Of a stretch of DNA of 64,000 nucleotides, positions 1 through 12,415 are shown piece by piece. Under the pieces are notes generated by a model. The model saw only the letters and a program-made list of their open reading frames with translations, was not told where the DNA came from and made no database searches. The translations under genes and the position numbers were made by a program. This DNA is from Haematobia irritans (taxonomy: Eukaryota; Arthropoda; Insecta; Diptera; Muscidae), in contig NC_134400.1 in the NCBI RefSeq assembly GCF_050003625.1, forward strand, positions 222,248,085 through 222,312,084. Reading direction: 5' to 3'. The number at the start of each line of letters is the position of its first letter. Position 1 is the first letter of the stretch.

Positions 1-300
1 TTTTGTCTACGTTTCAAAAACACTCTGTATCTTGATACCAAGAAATACTTAAATGGTAGGACGGATAGACAGAGAGGTTTAAATCGATTCTGGAGGTGAT
101 ATTAAGCCGACTAATACTGCCAACATAACTTTCCAGAGCATTTGCTTAATCATTCATCCTAAACCCTCTAAAGTGCAATTTTTTTGGGAGCTTATGATAC
201 AAAAGCAAGAAAATGAAACAAGAAAAAAATATACGGCACAATCCAGTATATGCTGCTAAGTCTCTTGTAAAGTTTTAACAAAGTTTTGTTTTTATTTTAG
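1..300. other. Window edge, no gene; repeat fragment
   Basis: No reading frame of note. Around 55-130 the sequence (ggacggatagacagag, then a tcgattctggaggtgat stretch) resembles the inner end of the hairpin-ended repeat at 2128-4376, near 4205-4270, so this is probably a decayed fragment of that family. The rest is AT-rich and unassigned. Confidence 0.4.
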
Positions 301-307
301 CCGTTTT

Positions 308-1262
308 TATACCCTGCGCCACACTGTGGAACAGGGTATTATAAGTAAGCAACACCCAGAAGGAGACGAGATGGACACATGGTGTCTTTGGCAATAATGC
401 TCAGGGTGGGCTCCTGAGTCGATCTAGCCATGTCCGTCTGTCCGTCCGTCCGTCTGTCTGAGAACACATTTTTGTGATCAAAGTCTAGGTCGCAGTTTAA
501 GTCCAATCGCCTTCAAATTTGGCACAAGTTCCTGTTTTGGGTCAGAATAGGACCCTATTGATTTTGGAAGAAATCGGTTTAGATTTAGATATAGCTCCCA
601 TATATATCTTTAGCCCGATATGCACTTATATGGACCCAGAAGCCAGAGTTTTATCCTGATTTGCTTGAAAATTTGCACCAGGAGAACAATAAGTACTATA
701 GTCAGGTGTGCTAAATTTTATTGAAATCGGTTCGGATTTAGATATAGCTCCCATATATATCTTTCGCCCGATTTTCCGTCATATGACCACAGAGTTCAAA
801 GTTGTAGTCCGATTTACGTGAAATTTTGCACATGGAGTAGAACTAAAATACTAAGTATGCATGTCAAATTTGGTTGAAATCGGTTCAGATTTCTATATAG
901 CTTCCATATATATGCTTTTCCGATTTGGGCAAAAATTACCAAAATAACCAAATTTTTCTTGTAAAATCGCCACTGCTAAGTCGATTATGCTTCGATGGTT
1001 CAGATTAAAATGTTTCCCATATTTATTTTTTACTAACATAGTGTACCATCCCAGGGCATTAGCCGACTTAAATATTAAGTCTATAGATTATAAATTTTGT
1101 TCAGATGGAGTCAGATTTAAATGTATATATTTGGGACATAAACCTTTATATATACCACCCAACACATTTGACGGATTTCATATAGTATCGAAAATGTGGA
1201 TTTACAAAGTGGTGCAGGGTATAATATAGTCGGCCCCACCCGACTTTAGACTTTCCTTACTT
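308..1262. repeat. Hairpin-ended repeat with ~152-bp tandem core (family 1)
   Basis: The left end carries a hairpin-forming taccctg...cagggta pair at about 309-337. The right end carries a second hairpin, gtcggccccacccgac, followed by tttagactttccttactt. Between them a unit containing gatatagctcccatatatat recurs at about 590, 743 and 895, a spacing near 152 bp. A short (TGTCCG)n-like run lies at 428-460. The architecture (short palindromes near both ends plus central ~150-bp tandem repeats) resembles DINE-1/Helentron-derived non-autonomous elements of flies; that assignment is inference. No coding capacity is visible. Confidence 0.65.
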
Positions 1263-2127
1263 GTTATTGTCTGTAGTTGTGTTTTACTAAAAGCTGCCCT
1301 TTACATATCAAAGAAATAATTAAGTATTATTTTATTCTCCGTGTAATAAAATACTCAGTATATGTATATTTGTAAGTATGAATACTTTTAATCCTTTTTT
1401 TATTCACGCGGTCTTGTGGTTCTACCGCGGAACCTTCGTATATCAGACATACCAACATGCTAAATGCTACTGCAAATTTTCCCTTTTCCGTTTCCTCTTG
1501 TGGTATCAGTTTCTTCCGTTTCCGTTTCCCTACTTTGCCATCATCTTTCATCGTCTATTGTATTGGTTTCGTATGAACAGCTGATAATAGTCTTCTAGCC
1601 TTTACAAGGAGTGCGTTTGGAGAGTAAATGTTAATGACTCCGGTTGGTACACGTTTTCCAACACGTTTTCTCTGTTCTGTCGTAGTCGTCGTCGTCGACG
1701 ACTATGTCGTCGCATACTATCCGCCATACCCCTTTCATAATCGTTGACTTGAAAAGTGCTGTTAATGATTGTGTTTAGTCCTGGCTGTTTGCCGATACTA
1801 CAACAACCAATGCCATTGTGGTGGATGGGGGGAGCGAAATAAGATTTCTGCCTTTTGTCTTTATTTAATATTTAAAGCTTCATTTATTTTCAATTTTATA
1901 TAGTTCTCTGTATACTCGCTTTCATTTCTCGCCATTAAAGATTTCATGGCATAATATGAGATTTACTTTAAAACTGATTTTGCCACACACAGTGGATGGA
2001 ATCATTCAACATTAAGGTATCATCAATGATAAAAAAACAAAATGAAAACGGAAACGGAAACAAGTAGGAATAGAAAATCGATAAGAAATAGATATATTTT
2101 ATATGGAAGTATAGATGCATTAAAAAC
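1263..2127. other. Unassigned AT-rich sequence
   Basis: No gene or recognisable repeat. A small GTCGTC-rich patch with a 12-bp palindrome (gtcgtcgacgac) lies near 1680-1715. Short frames here lack protein-like composition. Confidence 0.5.
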
Positions 2128-4376
2128 AAGTAAGTAAAGTAGAAAGTCGGGCGGGGCCGACTATATCATACCCTAAACCACCCTTACTGAATTAGTAATC
2201 ATAAACATTTGTGTGGTAACATTGGAGAGATAAACCGCAGTTGTATATTTAAGAAAATTAAGGGGAAAATTATGGGTGCCTTGTCTCAATCTGACTATAG
2301 CTCATAGTCAATTTTGCCAAGGAAAATATTCGGTTTACCCTACGAGGACAAAAAAAGTTCCCTACTTTCCCATACAATTTTTCCTAAAATATTTTTCGTT
2401 AAATTGAAAAAAAAAATTACAAAACAAAAATGGTTCTATGTACTTTATTATCTTAAAACATGAATATGCAACGTATATAACTTAGAATATAAATTTGTAT
2501 TGCCAACACGGTTGCCACAGTTGGTAGAATTCTACCCAAAATAGTATTTTTTTTGTTAAATCTATATAAAAATAAAATTTTGACAATAAATTCTATAGAA
2601 ATAAATTTTAGAGAAAAATTCCATAGAAATATAATTTTGAGAAAAATTTTTATAGAAATATTTTGAAAAAATTTCTATATAAATACAATTTTGATAAAAT
2701 TTTCTATAGAAATAAAATGTTGACAAAATTTTCTACAGAAATAAAGTTTTGATAAAAATTTCTATAGAAATATTTGTTTCGTAGATTTGTGGTAATCTTA
2801 AAATTTTGTTAGATTTTTTTAGCACGAGTGGTAACTGTTGTTACCACACATTGTTAAAGATCAAGCCTTGCCGGCTTCTAATTTCCTCCTCTAGAGCCAC
2901 AAAATGTAAAAATTATTACAAATTGTGTTGAGTGAAAATGCCCCTACATTGTGGGCCTACGTCCTACAAGACGCTAAATATTAGAAAAAAACCTACATAT
3001 AGGGAATTTCCCCTACTTCTCGCAACACTGGCTGTAGTTGATATTGCACCTACGGAGTTAGTATGCCACTAATATTGAGCCCATTATTAAAAAAGAGAAA
3101 ATCGCTCAATTAGTGTGGGTAATAAATCCAAATTTGTAAAAATCGAACAAAATTCTTATGTAAGAGCTACAAGTACGTATAAATATGATCGGCCAGTACA
3201 TCAAAATTTGAAATTTGAGTAACATTGGTTAATAAATAAGAGTACTATGGCCAAATTTGGGAAAATCGAGCGATGCATATATATGGAAGCTATATTTAAA
3301 TCTGAACCAATTTGCATAATATTTTGCGGGTTTTATTAATACCACAAAAGGTTACCTTGTGCAAGATTTGAGTAAGATCAGTTAAGAAATGAGGCCTGTA
3401 TGGTCAAACATAAAGTTATTAGGGGCGAATTTTTCAAAATCGGTTGATACATATATGGGAGCTATATCTACATCTGAACCGATTTCGATGAAATTTTGCA
3501 CATATAGTTAGTACTATAGAGGACTGGATCTAGCCAACTTTTAGTAAGATCGGTTAATAAATAAGGGTTCTATGGCCAAATTTGGGAAAATCGGGCTATA
3601 CATATATATAGAAGCTATATATAAATCTGAACCGATTTCGATGAAATTTTGCACATATAGTTAGTGCTATAGAAGATTATATTTAACCAACTTTGAGTAA
3701 GATCGGTTGATAAATAAGGGTTTTATGGCCAAATTTAGAAAAATCGGGCGGTACATATATATGGGAGCTATAGCTAAATCTGAACCGATTTCGATGATTT
3801 TTTGCACATATAGTTAGTGCTATAGAAGATTATATTTAACCAACTTTGAGTAAGATCGGTTGATAAATAAAGGTTTTGTTGCCAAATTTGGGAAAATCGG
3901 GCGATACATATATATGAGAGCTATGTCTAAATCTGATCCGATTTGGATGAAATTTTGCAGACTTGAAGGGCGATGGAAAAGATTACCTTTTGCCAAATTT
4001 GGTGACGATCCCTTCGAAAAAAGCGCAACGTGACCCCATTTGTCGAAATCGGGCGATACATATATATGGGAGCTATATCTAAATTTGATCCAATTTCTTC
4101 CAAATTCAATAGCGTTCGTCCTTGTGCCCAAAAACCTGCCTGTACCAAATTTCATCAAAATCGGTTAATAATTGCGACCGGAATCCTGTGAACAACAAAT
4201 ACATGGACAGACGGACGGACGGACGGACACCAAGCGCTAGATCGACTCAGGAGGTGATTTTGAGTCGATCGGTATATATTTTATGGGGTCTAAAATCTAT
4301 ATTTCTGGTAGGCACATTTTTTGGCCGATCAAACTTATTATACCCTGACCACTATGTGGTTTAGGGTATAAAAACG
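2128..4376. repeat. Hairpin-ended repeat with ~152-bp tandem core (family 1, opposite orientation)
   Basis: The left end has gtcgggcggggccgac preceded by gtaagtaaagtagaaa, the reverse complement of the right end of the 308-1262 copy. The right end has a taccctgaccactatgtggtttagggta hairpin-like pair, given here in pieces: taccctgacc, then atgtggtttagggta, at about 4342-4372. The 3'-half is a tandem core in which aaatcgggcgatacatatat and close variants recur at about 3591, 3744, 3896 and 4049. A (GGAC)n-like run lies near 4205. It is interrupted or enlarged by the minisatellite-like block at 2495-2850. Confidence 0.65.
2495..2850. repeat. Degenerate minisatellite, ~30-bp unit (ttctatagaaataaaatttt)
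   Basis: Units of the form ttctatagaaataaaatttt plus gacaaaa recur with substitutions about ten times. The block starts after gttgccacagttggtagaat, a lead-in also seen at 55045, where a second shorter copy of the same minisatellite occurs. It looks like a mobile minisatellite-bearing repeat inserted in the family 1 element. Confidence 0.7.
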
Positions 4377-4401
4377 AGCATATTTTATATTTTTTAGATC
4401 A

Positions 4402-4978
4402 CACTGAAAAAAATAGGACCCCTCCCAAAGATTTGGTCTTTTCACTAATTATTTTGGTATTGATTCCGAGCCAAAGAAGTGGAGAATTGAAGTACAAATT
4501 TAAGATAGGTTTTGGGCATTTGATTAAACGAAACAATGTTTAATTTATTCGTTTTTTTCAGCTTTTTTGTTCATGTTCTATCAGAGTACTTTAACGACAA
4601 CTTAAATTTCCAAATTCGGACACGACTGCAAGTAGATATTATGCTTTGTTTGAAGTAGAAAAAGTCTTTAAAATAGAGTGTTTGAAAACAAACTCCTATT
4701 TTTAAACGATTTTTTGCCTTGTATTCAAGACGACTTTTTAACAAAATTTAAAGATTTTTTCAAAATTTTTAAAGCCAAGTTGACCTTACTCAAACACAAT
4801 TTGGTTCATTTTAGTATACCTCATTATAAGTCGAATCACTAAACTATAAAGACAAAACGACTTCATTGAAAAGTTTATCGACTTTTGGACAAGGAAACAA
4901 ACTTTATATCAGAGAAATGCGAAATTTGCATTCGTATTTAAGGACATGAAATCTCACGACAATATTTTTTTAGAGCAA
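4402..4978 (+). repeat. CACTG-ended non-autonomous repeat
   Basis: Starts cactgaaaaaaatagg and runs through signature blocks shared with other copies: ttccgagccaaagaag near 4465, ttggacaaggaaac near 4890 and tcacgacaatattttttt near 4970. The same blocks in the same order occur in the copy at 18835-21399, and in reverse order at 15246-15847. No coding capacity; the superfamily is not assignable from what I see. Confidence 0.6.
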
Positions 4979-5054
4979 TTAGTGCATTATATACACTTAG
5001 ATACAGCGCAAAGGGCATTTGTCTCTAAAAATTGAACGCAAGGTTGACTTGGTA

Positions 5055-5268
5055 CACTGAAACAAACATTAACCTGATACGAGGTAGTTCATTCTTGCTA
5101 TAAAACCGTTGATTTTTTTGCTGTGTATTATAACAAAATAAAATTTAAAAGAGAATTGCGTCTTAAAGCGTCCTGAGTGCATTTCTATGCTTCTTTGGCT
5201 CAGAATCAATACCAAAGCCCTTAGTGTAACGAAGAATCCTATGGGACCTTGCAATATTTTCTTCAGTG
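5055..5268 (-). repeat. CACTG-ended repeat, internally deleted, inverted relative to its neighbour
   Basis: Starts cactgaaacaaac and ends ttttcttcagtg, giving CACTG...CAGTG termini. The block tctttggctcagaatcaata near 5190 is the reverse complement of the ttggtattgattccgagcc block of the 4402 copy, so the orientation is opposite. At about 214 bp it lacks the middle of the family. Confidence 0.55.
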
Positions 5269-6717
5269 CAAAAAAAATTCTAGCGTTTTGGTTGTTTCAA
5301 ATTTCTTCTTTCAATGTTGAACCATAAACTTTATGAAGCATTTTGTAACATCCAAAATCTAGTTACCAAGAAAAGTACAGAATTCTTTGCGTACATCTCC
5401 CTTGAAACACTGTTCCATTGCGTTTAGATTTTTTAATGCTTTTTTCATATAATAATGTCTAACATTAGTCTACGATAAACTTTTGAAATTCCCTCACCCA
5501 AACGACTCATATTTTGAAGGACATGAACATAACATACGAACGTATTCGCATGCACAAACCCTAGAGCCGTACATTTGCTCCATCCAATGTGGATAGTCCG
5601 TGCCAGTCGGTTGTAGCCATAGATTTTTCAGACGCATACCTTTTCTTTTGCTTGTCTACTTTCCTGTCTAAGGTGTCTTCCGCCTAGGCTGATGACCAAT
5701 GCTACCACCTCTGACTTGGGTACAGATGTAAAAGTAAAATTCCTTTCCAAGAGATGAGCTGGGTGGTGGTGATGTTGATGATGACGACGGCAACGCATTC
5801 CACTAACAACGTTCTGGTATGTTGTCCGTTTTTCCAGCAATGCTTTAAGTGCTTCTTTGGCATCGTTGAAAAAGAAGTAGAAGAAGCAGAAGACGATACG
5901 TGTGAGCTGGTTTCAGGTTGTGTTGAAATTTCTTCAAATTTTCCCATCATCGAGATTGTATTTAAGGTCCGAAATATTAAAGCCAACCTCATTTAACTTA
6001 AAGACCAGGGTCGAAAAACTCATGCAACTAAGGAGATAGGTTTGTAGGATCTGGCCCAGTCTATTGATAATAATGTTGTTATTAATAATTACGTTAATTA
6101 TAACTGAGTTTTATGTGTTTATGTGGCTGACTGGCTTGCTGTCTGACGGTCCATTCATTCGTCCTTCATTCCATTTGGCCGAGAGTTGAATGAGGGTGAT
6201 TATGGGTACCAGTATTCTTGGCTTAATTTACGCTTCATCTTCACTTTGCAGCATTCATTCATTTACGACCAATGTTGCTCGTGGTATTACCAAGAACCCC
6301 AAGAACAACAGCATCACCAACCGTACTTGGAGTATTCTTTGCAAGGATCCTGGCAATGAGAAGGAAACTTTTGTTAAAGTGTTAAAAATCATTACAATTT
6401 AAAAGAGTTTATCAAACTTAACATAGTTCGAATTGCTGTCGTAACCCTTCTTTGGTTTGGTTGAGTTTTGCTGTTTGTTATGCCTTAATGATGGCAGCGC
6501 TTTTGTGAATATCTTTTGGAGAAAAGGTATTTTCGAATGATTTTTCTATCGCTGGGATTTTGCATATATTTGATTAGGTATTTTTTTAGATTTTAGGAAG
6601 GCTAGACTTTTGTTGCGTTTCAAGGGCATTGGATAATAAAACTACTCGCTATGACGCCCAAAAAAAATAAAATTTTGAAAGCTGGGGACTATCTATAGTT
6701 TAGGAAAGGGAATTATT
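5269..6717. other. Unassigned sequence, no gene supported
   Basis: No repeat family recognised. Small frames at 5628-5992 and 6190-6402 overlap on both strands and have simple-sequence composition (His-rich, Ser/Thr-rich); no domain, signal peptide or codon pattern supports them. This could be single-copy intergenic or intronic DNA. Confidence 0.4.
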
Positions 6718-6830
6718 TTGGGGAACCACCGCGGTGTTTCCAGTTTCGACAGAACGGAAAAAAATTTTTGCCCTCTCAGTAATGCTGTTGATATTTTTAA
6801 GAAATTTAAAGCCTCTATCTTTACAGATTG
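6718..6830 (+). repeat. Old, internally deleted SINE copy
   Basis: Contains ggggaaccaccgcggtg, then ctcagtaatgctg and aaagcctct, in the order found in the full SINE at 6966-7304. The part carrying the B box is mostly missing and there are many substitutions. It sits just upstream of the younger SINE. Confidence 0.45.
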
Positions 6831-6965
6831 CGAGCCCTAAGGAACGGACCTCATGAAAATGAACCCTAAACTCTAAATGAAGTGGAATCACCAAAAAATT
6901 ATATGGAAAGCAATAATCGAAATTTTTATGTGGTTTAGGGTATAACTTCATAATTCTTTTGGGGA

Positions 6966-7304
6966 GCCACCGTGGTGCAATGGTTAGCATGCCCGCCTTG
7001 CATACACAAGGTCGTGGATTCGATTCCTGCTTCGACCGAACACCAAAAAGTTTTTCAGCGGTGGATTGTCCCACCTCAGTAATGCCGGTGACATTTCTGA
7101 GGGTTTCAAAGCTTCTCTAAGTGGTTTCACTGCAATGTGGAAGCCGTTCGGACTCGGCTATAAAAAGAAGGTCCCTTTGAGCTTAACATAGAATCGGGCA
7201 GCACTCAGTGATGAGAGAGAAGTTCACCAAAGTGGTAACACAATGGACTGAATAGTCCAAGTGGGTCTGATAAATCGGGCTGCCACCTAATCGAACCTAA
7301 CCTA
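6966..7304 (+). mobile_element. tRNA-derived SINE, full length
   Basis: The head is tRNA-like: an A-box-like tggtgcaatggtta, a stem-forming ccttgcatacacaagg where the anticodon arm would be, and a B-box-like gattcgattcctgc. A non-tRNA body follows, including aaagcttctctaagtgg, actcggctataaaaag, aatcgggcagcactcag and a cacctaatcgaacctaacc tail. It is flanked by a 10-bp direct repeat CTTTTGGGGA at 6956-6965 and 7305-7314, the expected retroposition signature. Other copies lie at 13382-13547, 41190-41360 and 52554-53229. An internal RNA polymerase III promoter (A and B boxes) would be expected. Confidence 0.85.
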
Positions 7305-7374
7305 CTTTTGGGGACCGTTTGCTTCATGAAAATAAATGCCAAATATTTCAAATAAAAACTGATCGGGATTCACA

Positions 7375-7507
7375 CTTTCCCTTATGAACGAAGTTTAGAA
7401 CAATAAAAAAATCAGAAAAATTCGCCTTCTATGTTAAGCAAAATTCGCATTCGTTCTTTAAGGACAATAAATTTTTGGCCTCACGACAATATTTTTTTAA
7501 GTACATG
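7375..7507 (+). repeat. Fragment of the CACTG-ended repeat
   Basis: Carries the gccttctatgttaagcaaaa block and the terminal tcacgacaatattttttt block found near the right end of the 18835-21399 copy. The left part is absent. Confidence 0.5.
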
Positions 7508-7531
7508 GGTGACCGCCACTAGTCCCACATA

Positions 7532-8827
7532 AAGGGTGATACGGTCAAAATTTGGTGAAGGGAAAACGCGTGTAAATCGGTGAAATCGTTTATTTAAAAA
7601 ATCAAATTAAATTTCTTTTTCAAGTCCAATTAGTATAAAATTCAGGAAAAATATTCAGTTAGGCTTTCGCTTTTCCAAATCCGAATTGCCGGGCCTCACG
7701 CTTGACACCTGCCATCAGATTTTGTACAGCCACCTTGTCCACCTTCTTCGCCGCAGAAAGCCAGTTTGCCATGAACTGCTGCTCGTCCTTAGCAGTTTTT
7801 TGTCTTCTTTAGGTTCCGCTTGACAATAGCCCAGTATTTCTCAATTGGGCGGAGCTCTGGCGTGTTGGGAGGGTTCTTGTCCTTGGGAACTACCTGCACG
7901 TTGTTGGCGGCGTACCACTCCATGGCCTTTTTACCGTAATGGCAAGATGCCAAATCCGGCCAAAACAGTACGGAACAACCGTGTTTCTTCAGGAAAGGCA
8001 GCAGACGTTTATTCAAACACTCTTTTACGTAAATTTCTTGGTTGACAGTCCCGGAAGCTATGAAAATGCTGCTTTTCAAGCCACTGGTACAGATGGCTTG
8101 CCAAATCAGATATTTCTTTGCGAACTTTGACAGTTTTATGTGCTTGAAAATATCTGCTACCTTTCCCCTTCCTTTTGCCGTATAATACTCCTGTACAAGA
8201 AGCTGCTTGTAGTCGGCTTTGACGTAGGTTTCGTCGTCCATTACCACGCAGTCAAACTTCGTCAGCATCGTCGTGTACAGCTTCCGGGAACGCGCTTTGG
8301 CCGTCGTATTTTGTTTATCATCGCGATTTGGAATCACTACCTTCTTGTAAGTCGATAGTCTGGCTCGTTTTTTGGCTCGATACACGGTTGTAGACGATAC
8401 ACCCAGCTTATTTGCGGCATCTCGGAGAGAGAGGTTAGGGTTTCGCTTGAAACTACCGGCAACTCTCTTTGTCGTCTCAACGGCTTCCGGTTTTCGATTT
8501 CCCCCCGATCCAGACTTCCTGGCTGTCGACAAACGTTCCCCAAACACTTTAATTACATTTGTAACGGTTGATTTGGCATTTTTTAGCGATTTTGTCAGCT
8601 TTGCGTGCGAGTAGCTCGGATTTTCGCGATGCGCGAGCAAAATTTTGATACGCTGCTCTTCTTGCTTGGACGGCATTTTGACAACTGAATAGTGAATTCC
8701 AAAATCAAAATAGGAGCAACATTCTACACACACACCTTCAAAATGAGGGGTGTTCAGGTTTTTTAAATGCAAAATTGAAAGAAATACGTCAAGTTTATAT
8801 TGACCAAATTTTGACCGTATCACCCTT
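7532..8827 (-). mobile_element. DD37E mariner-like transposon, copy A
   Basis: A 1,296-bp element bounded by TA dinucleotides at 7530-7531 and 8828-8829. Its ~25-bp terminal inverted repeats begin AAGGGTGATACGGTC. It holds one minus-strand transposase gene. Copies B (9950), C (11583, truncated) and D (19632) share the same ends and gene. TA duplication, short inverted repeats and a single transposase place it in the Tc1/mariner superfamily. Confidence 0.92.
7659..8676 (-). pseudogene. DD37E transposase, frameshifted near the C-terminus (copy A)
   Basis: The start chosen is the ATG at 8674-8676 (MPSKQEEQ...), conserved in all four copies; the longer upstream frame runs into the inverted repeat. 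The N-terminal ~110 residues contain two helix-turn-helix-like segments (SYSHAKLTKSLK..STVTNVIK and LSLRDAANKLGVSSTTVYRA), expected to bind the inverted repeats. The catalytic D is in VVMDDETYV, the second D in LFWPDLASCHY, and the third acidic residue is E in LRPIEKYW. Counting gives 37 residues between the second D and E, hence DD37E. A 2-nt deletion near 7796-7800 (a T and a G missing relative to copy B) truncates the ORF after ...KKTKNC. The lost tail (~45 residues) is still readable in another frame down to the TAA at 7659-7661. Catalytic motifs are intact, so this is the least damaged copy. Confidence 0.85.
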
Positions 8828-8829
8828 TA

Positions 8830-9769
8830 TTCCTTTGATTTTACTATTTTTGCCAAATTTTTAAATCTGGTAGATATTGTTTGATGAGAAAGAAACGCCC
8901 CGTCGGGCCGTAAGGTTCAAACAAACTGTGGAATAGCAATCGTATTTAAGATAAACCTTGAGATGGTGTTACCATAGCCAACATTACATGACAAGGGAGC
9001 AACTATGATATCGATGGAGGATTGCAAAATAAAATCACCCCTTATGCATTGAACTAAGAATTTGCAAATATTTACACAATAAAATAGAAACAGGAAAATG
9101 ACGAGACAAAGGATTTTCTACAAATGATTATAGAAATCCTTTGAAATGTTTACTCATGACTACAATCAATGATGTTGTAATGGGGTTGCCACACATTAGG
9201 CCCACATCTCCAGAAACCTACGCAAGCAGAATTAGTTAAGATTGCCTTTGAAATTATTATACAAAGTAATAAAGATTTTTATATATTTTGTTTTTTATTT
9301 TAAATAGAAAGAATTTAATTTCCAATGCGAATTTGAAATGATGTGGGCTACATGGAAAATTGCAATGCTTTAACAGATTGCATTTAAAAAAACAAAACAA
9401 AACTGATAAGAAATTTTTGAAGTTTGGATAAAACAAGCTAATGGCTAAATCGGATAAACAATCATTTAAATATATTTGATTTAAGGAATGGACCACGCTG
9501 CGGCTTAATTTCAACTCTGCTCGAATATCAGTTTTATACTACATTCAAAAAAATGGAATAAAACATACAGAAACATATTAATAAATTTGAATTCTTTATA
9601 AAATAACACTAGTCTACAAATTAAAATTTTTCATGTACATTTGATGAGATGTGATTTTTCCTATATATTTTGATCTGCTGAATTCGAAAAAAATATTTTA
9701 TGGAACAGTTATTGAGATAACCAGTTATTTTTAGTTTTTCGCTCTTTTTCACTAAACAAATTATATCTC
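8830..9769. other. Unassigned AT-rich sequence
   Basis: No gene. AT-rich with short frames lacking protein character. A gttgccacacattagg patch near 9184 resembles a repeat lead-in seen elsewhere. Confidence 0.4.
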
Positions 9770-9947
9770 GAGTTTCGGGCACAATTTTTAAACACAATAT
9801 ATTTAAGTGCAAAAATGTAATGTTCCCAAACCAGCATTAAATGTTTGTCTGTTAGAATATACGATATTATGTTTACGACAAGAATGTTTCATAAAAATAA
9901 TATGTGTGAATGTAAACATATATAAATTTACAAATTTCGAGTAAACA
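9770..9947 (-). repeat. CATATG-rich repeat, left fragment, cut by a transposon insertion
   Basis: Begins with gtttcgggcacaattttt, then aaacacaatatatttaagtg and aatgtttcataaaaat, matching the sequences that flank the LTR retrotransposon at 24773 and 39846. Copy B of the DD37E transposon inserted at its right edge. The right end of this repeat family reappears at 12300-12415. Confidence 0.6.
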
Positions 9948-9949
9948 TA

Positions 9950-11238
9950 AAGGGTGATACGGTCAAAATTTGGTCAATATAAACTTGACGTATTTCTTTC
10001 AATTTTGCATTTAAAAAACCTCAACACCCCTCATTTTGAAGGTGTGTGTGCGTAGAATGTTGCTCCTATTTTGATTTTGGAATTCACTCTTCAGTTGTCA
10101 AAATGCCGTCCAAGCAAGAAGAGAAGCGTATCAAAATTTTGCTCGCGCATCGCGAAAATCCGAGCTACTCGCACGCAAAGCTGGCAAAATCGCTAAAAGT
10201 TGCCAAGTCAACCGTTACAAATGTAATTAAAGTGTTTGGGGAACGTTTGTCGACAGCCAGGAAGTCTGGATCGGGGGGAAATCGAAAACCGGAAGCCGCT
10301 GAGACGACAAAGAGAGTCGCCGGTAGTTTCAAGCGAAACTCTAACCTCTCTCTCCGAGATGCCGCAAATAAGCTGGTTGTATCGTCTACAACCGTGCATC
10401 GAGCCAAAAAACGAGCCGGACTATCGACTTACAAGAAGGTAGTGACTCCAAATCGCGATGATAAACAAAATACGGCGGCCAAAGCGCGGAGGCTGTACAC
10501 GACGATGCTGACGAAGTTTGACTGCGTGGTAATGGACGACGAAACCAACGTCAAAGCCGACTACAAGCAGCTTCCGGGACAGGAGTTTTATACGGCAAAA
10601 GGAAGGGGGAAAGGTAGCAGATATTTTCAAGCACATAAAACTGTCAAAGTTCGCAAAGAAATATCTGGTTTGGCAAGCCATATGTACCTGTGGCTTGAAA
10701 AGCAGCATTTTCATAGCTTCCGGGATTGTCAAACAAGTAATTTACGTGAAAGAGTGTTTGAATAAACGTCTGCTGCCTTTCGTGAAGAAACACGGTTGTT
10801 CGGTACTGTTTTGGCCGGATTTGGCATCTTGCCATTACGGTAAAAAGGCCATGGAGTGGTACGCCGCCAACAACGTGCAGGTAGTTCCCAAGGACAAGAA
10901 CCCTCCCAACACGCCAGAGCTCCGCCCAATTGAGAAATACTGGGCTATTGTCAAGCGGAACCTAAAGAAGACCAAAAAAACTGCTAAGGACGAGCAGCAG
11001 TTCAAGACAAACTGGCTTTCTGCGGCGAAGAAGGTGGACAAGGTGGCTGTACAAAATCTGATGGCAGGTGTCAAGCGTGAGGCCCGGCAATTCGGATTTG
11101 GAAAACCGAAAGCCTAACTGAATATTTTTCCTGAATTTTATACTAATAGAACTTGTAAAAGAAATTTAATTTTTAAATAAACGATTTCACCAATTTACAC
11201 GCGTTTTCCCTTGACAAAATTTTGACCGTATCACCCTT
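9950..11238 (+). mobile_element. DD37E mariner-like transposon, copy B
   Basis: A 1,289-bp element flanked by TA at 9948-9949 and 11239-11240, with the same AAGGGTGATACGGTC inverted repeats as copy A. It has opposite orientation to copies A and C and lies between them. Confidence 0.92.
10103..11117 (+). pseudogene. DD37E transposase, frameshifted in the catalytic domain (copy B)
   Basis: Starts at ATG 10103-10105 (MPSKQEEK). The DNA-binding half and the first catalytic D (VVMDDETNV) are in one frame. One extra G in the aagggggaaagg run near 10605-10612 (copy A has one G fewer) shifts the frame. The second half (LFWPDLASCHY, LRPIEKYW and the C-terminal NLMAGVKREARQFGF region) is in the +1 frame from about 10695 to the TAA at 11115-11117. 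The C-terminus missing from the copy A frame is intact here, so A and B are damaged at different points. Total coding length is about 338 codons. Confidence 0.85.
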
Positions 11239-12297
<1,059 letters not shown>

Positions 12298-12299
12298 TA

Positions 12300-12415
12300 T
12301 GCCTGAGGTGAAACTTAATATGTTTTAACAGTATAAATCCTTTGCTTGAAGCAAAATGTGTTTGGGGCATATGTTACAGAAGCGAATTTTTTTTTGTTGA
12401 GGGTGTAGGTTAGAA
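12300..12415 (-). repeat. CATATG-rich repeat, right end fragment
   Basis: Contains tgcttgaagcaaaatgtg, gcatatgttacagaagcg and ttgagggtgta, matching the right end of the copy at 47009-47983. Together with 9770-9947 it may represent one element broken up by DD37E copies B and C and the (TA)n tract. Confidence 0.55.

Noticed and set aside
2495..2850. CRISPR array
   Set aside because: The repeats are degenerate, AT-rich and contiguous without spacers, and the context is a eukaryotic genome.
5628..6402. Small host genes on either strand
   Set aside because: Overlapping short frames with simple-sequence composition; no domain, conserved start or splice signals.
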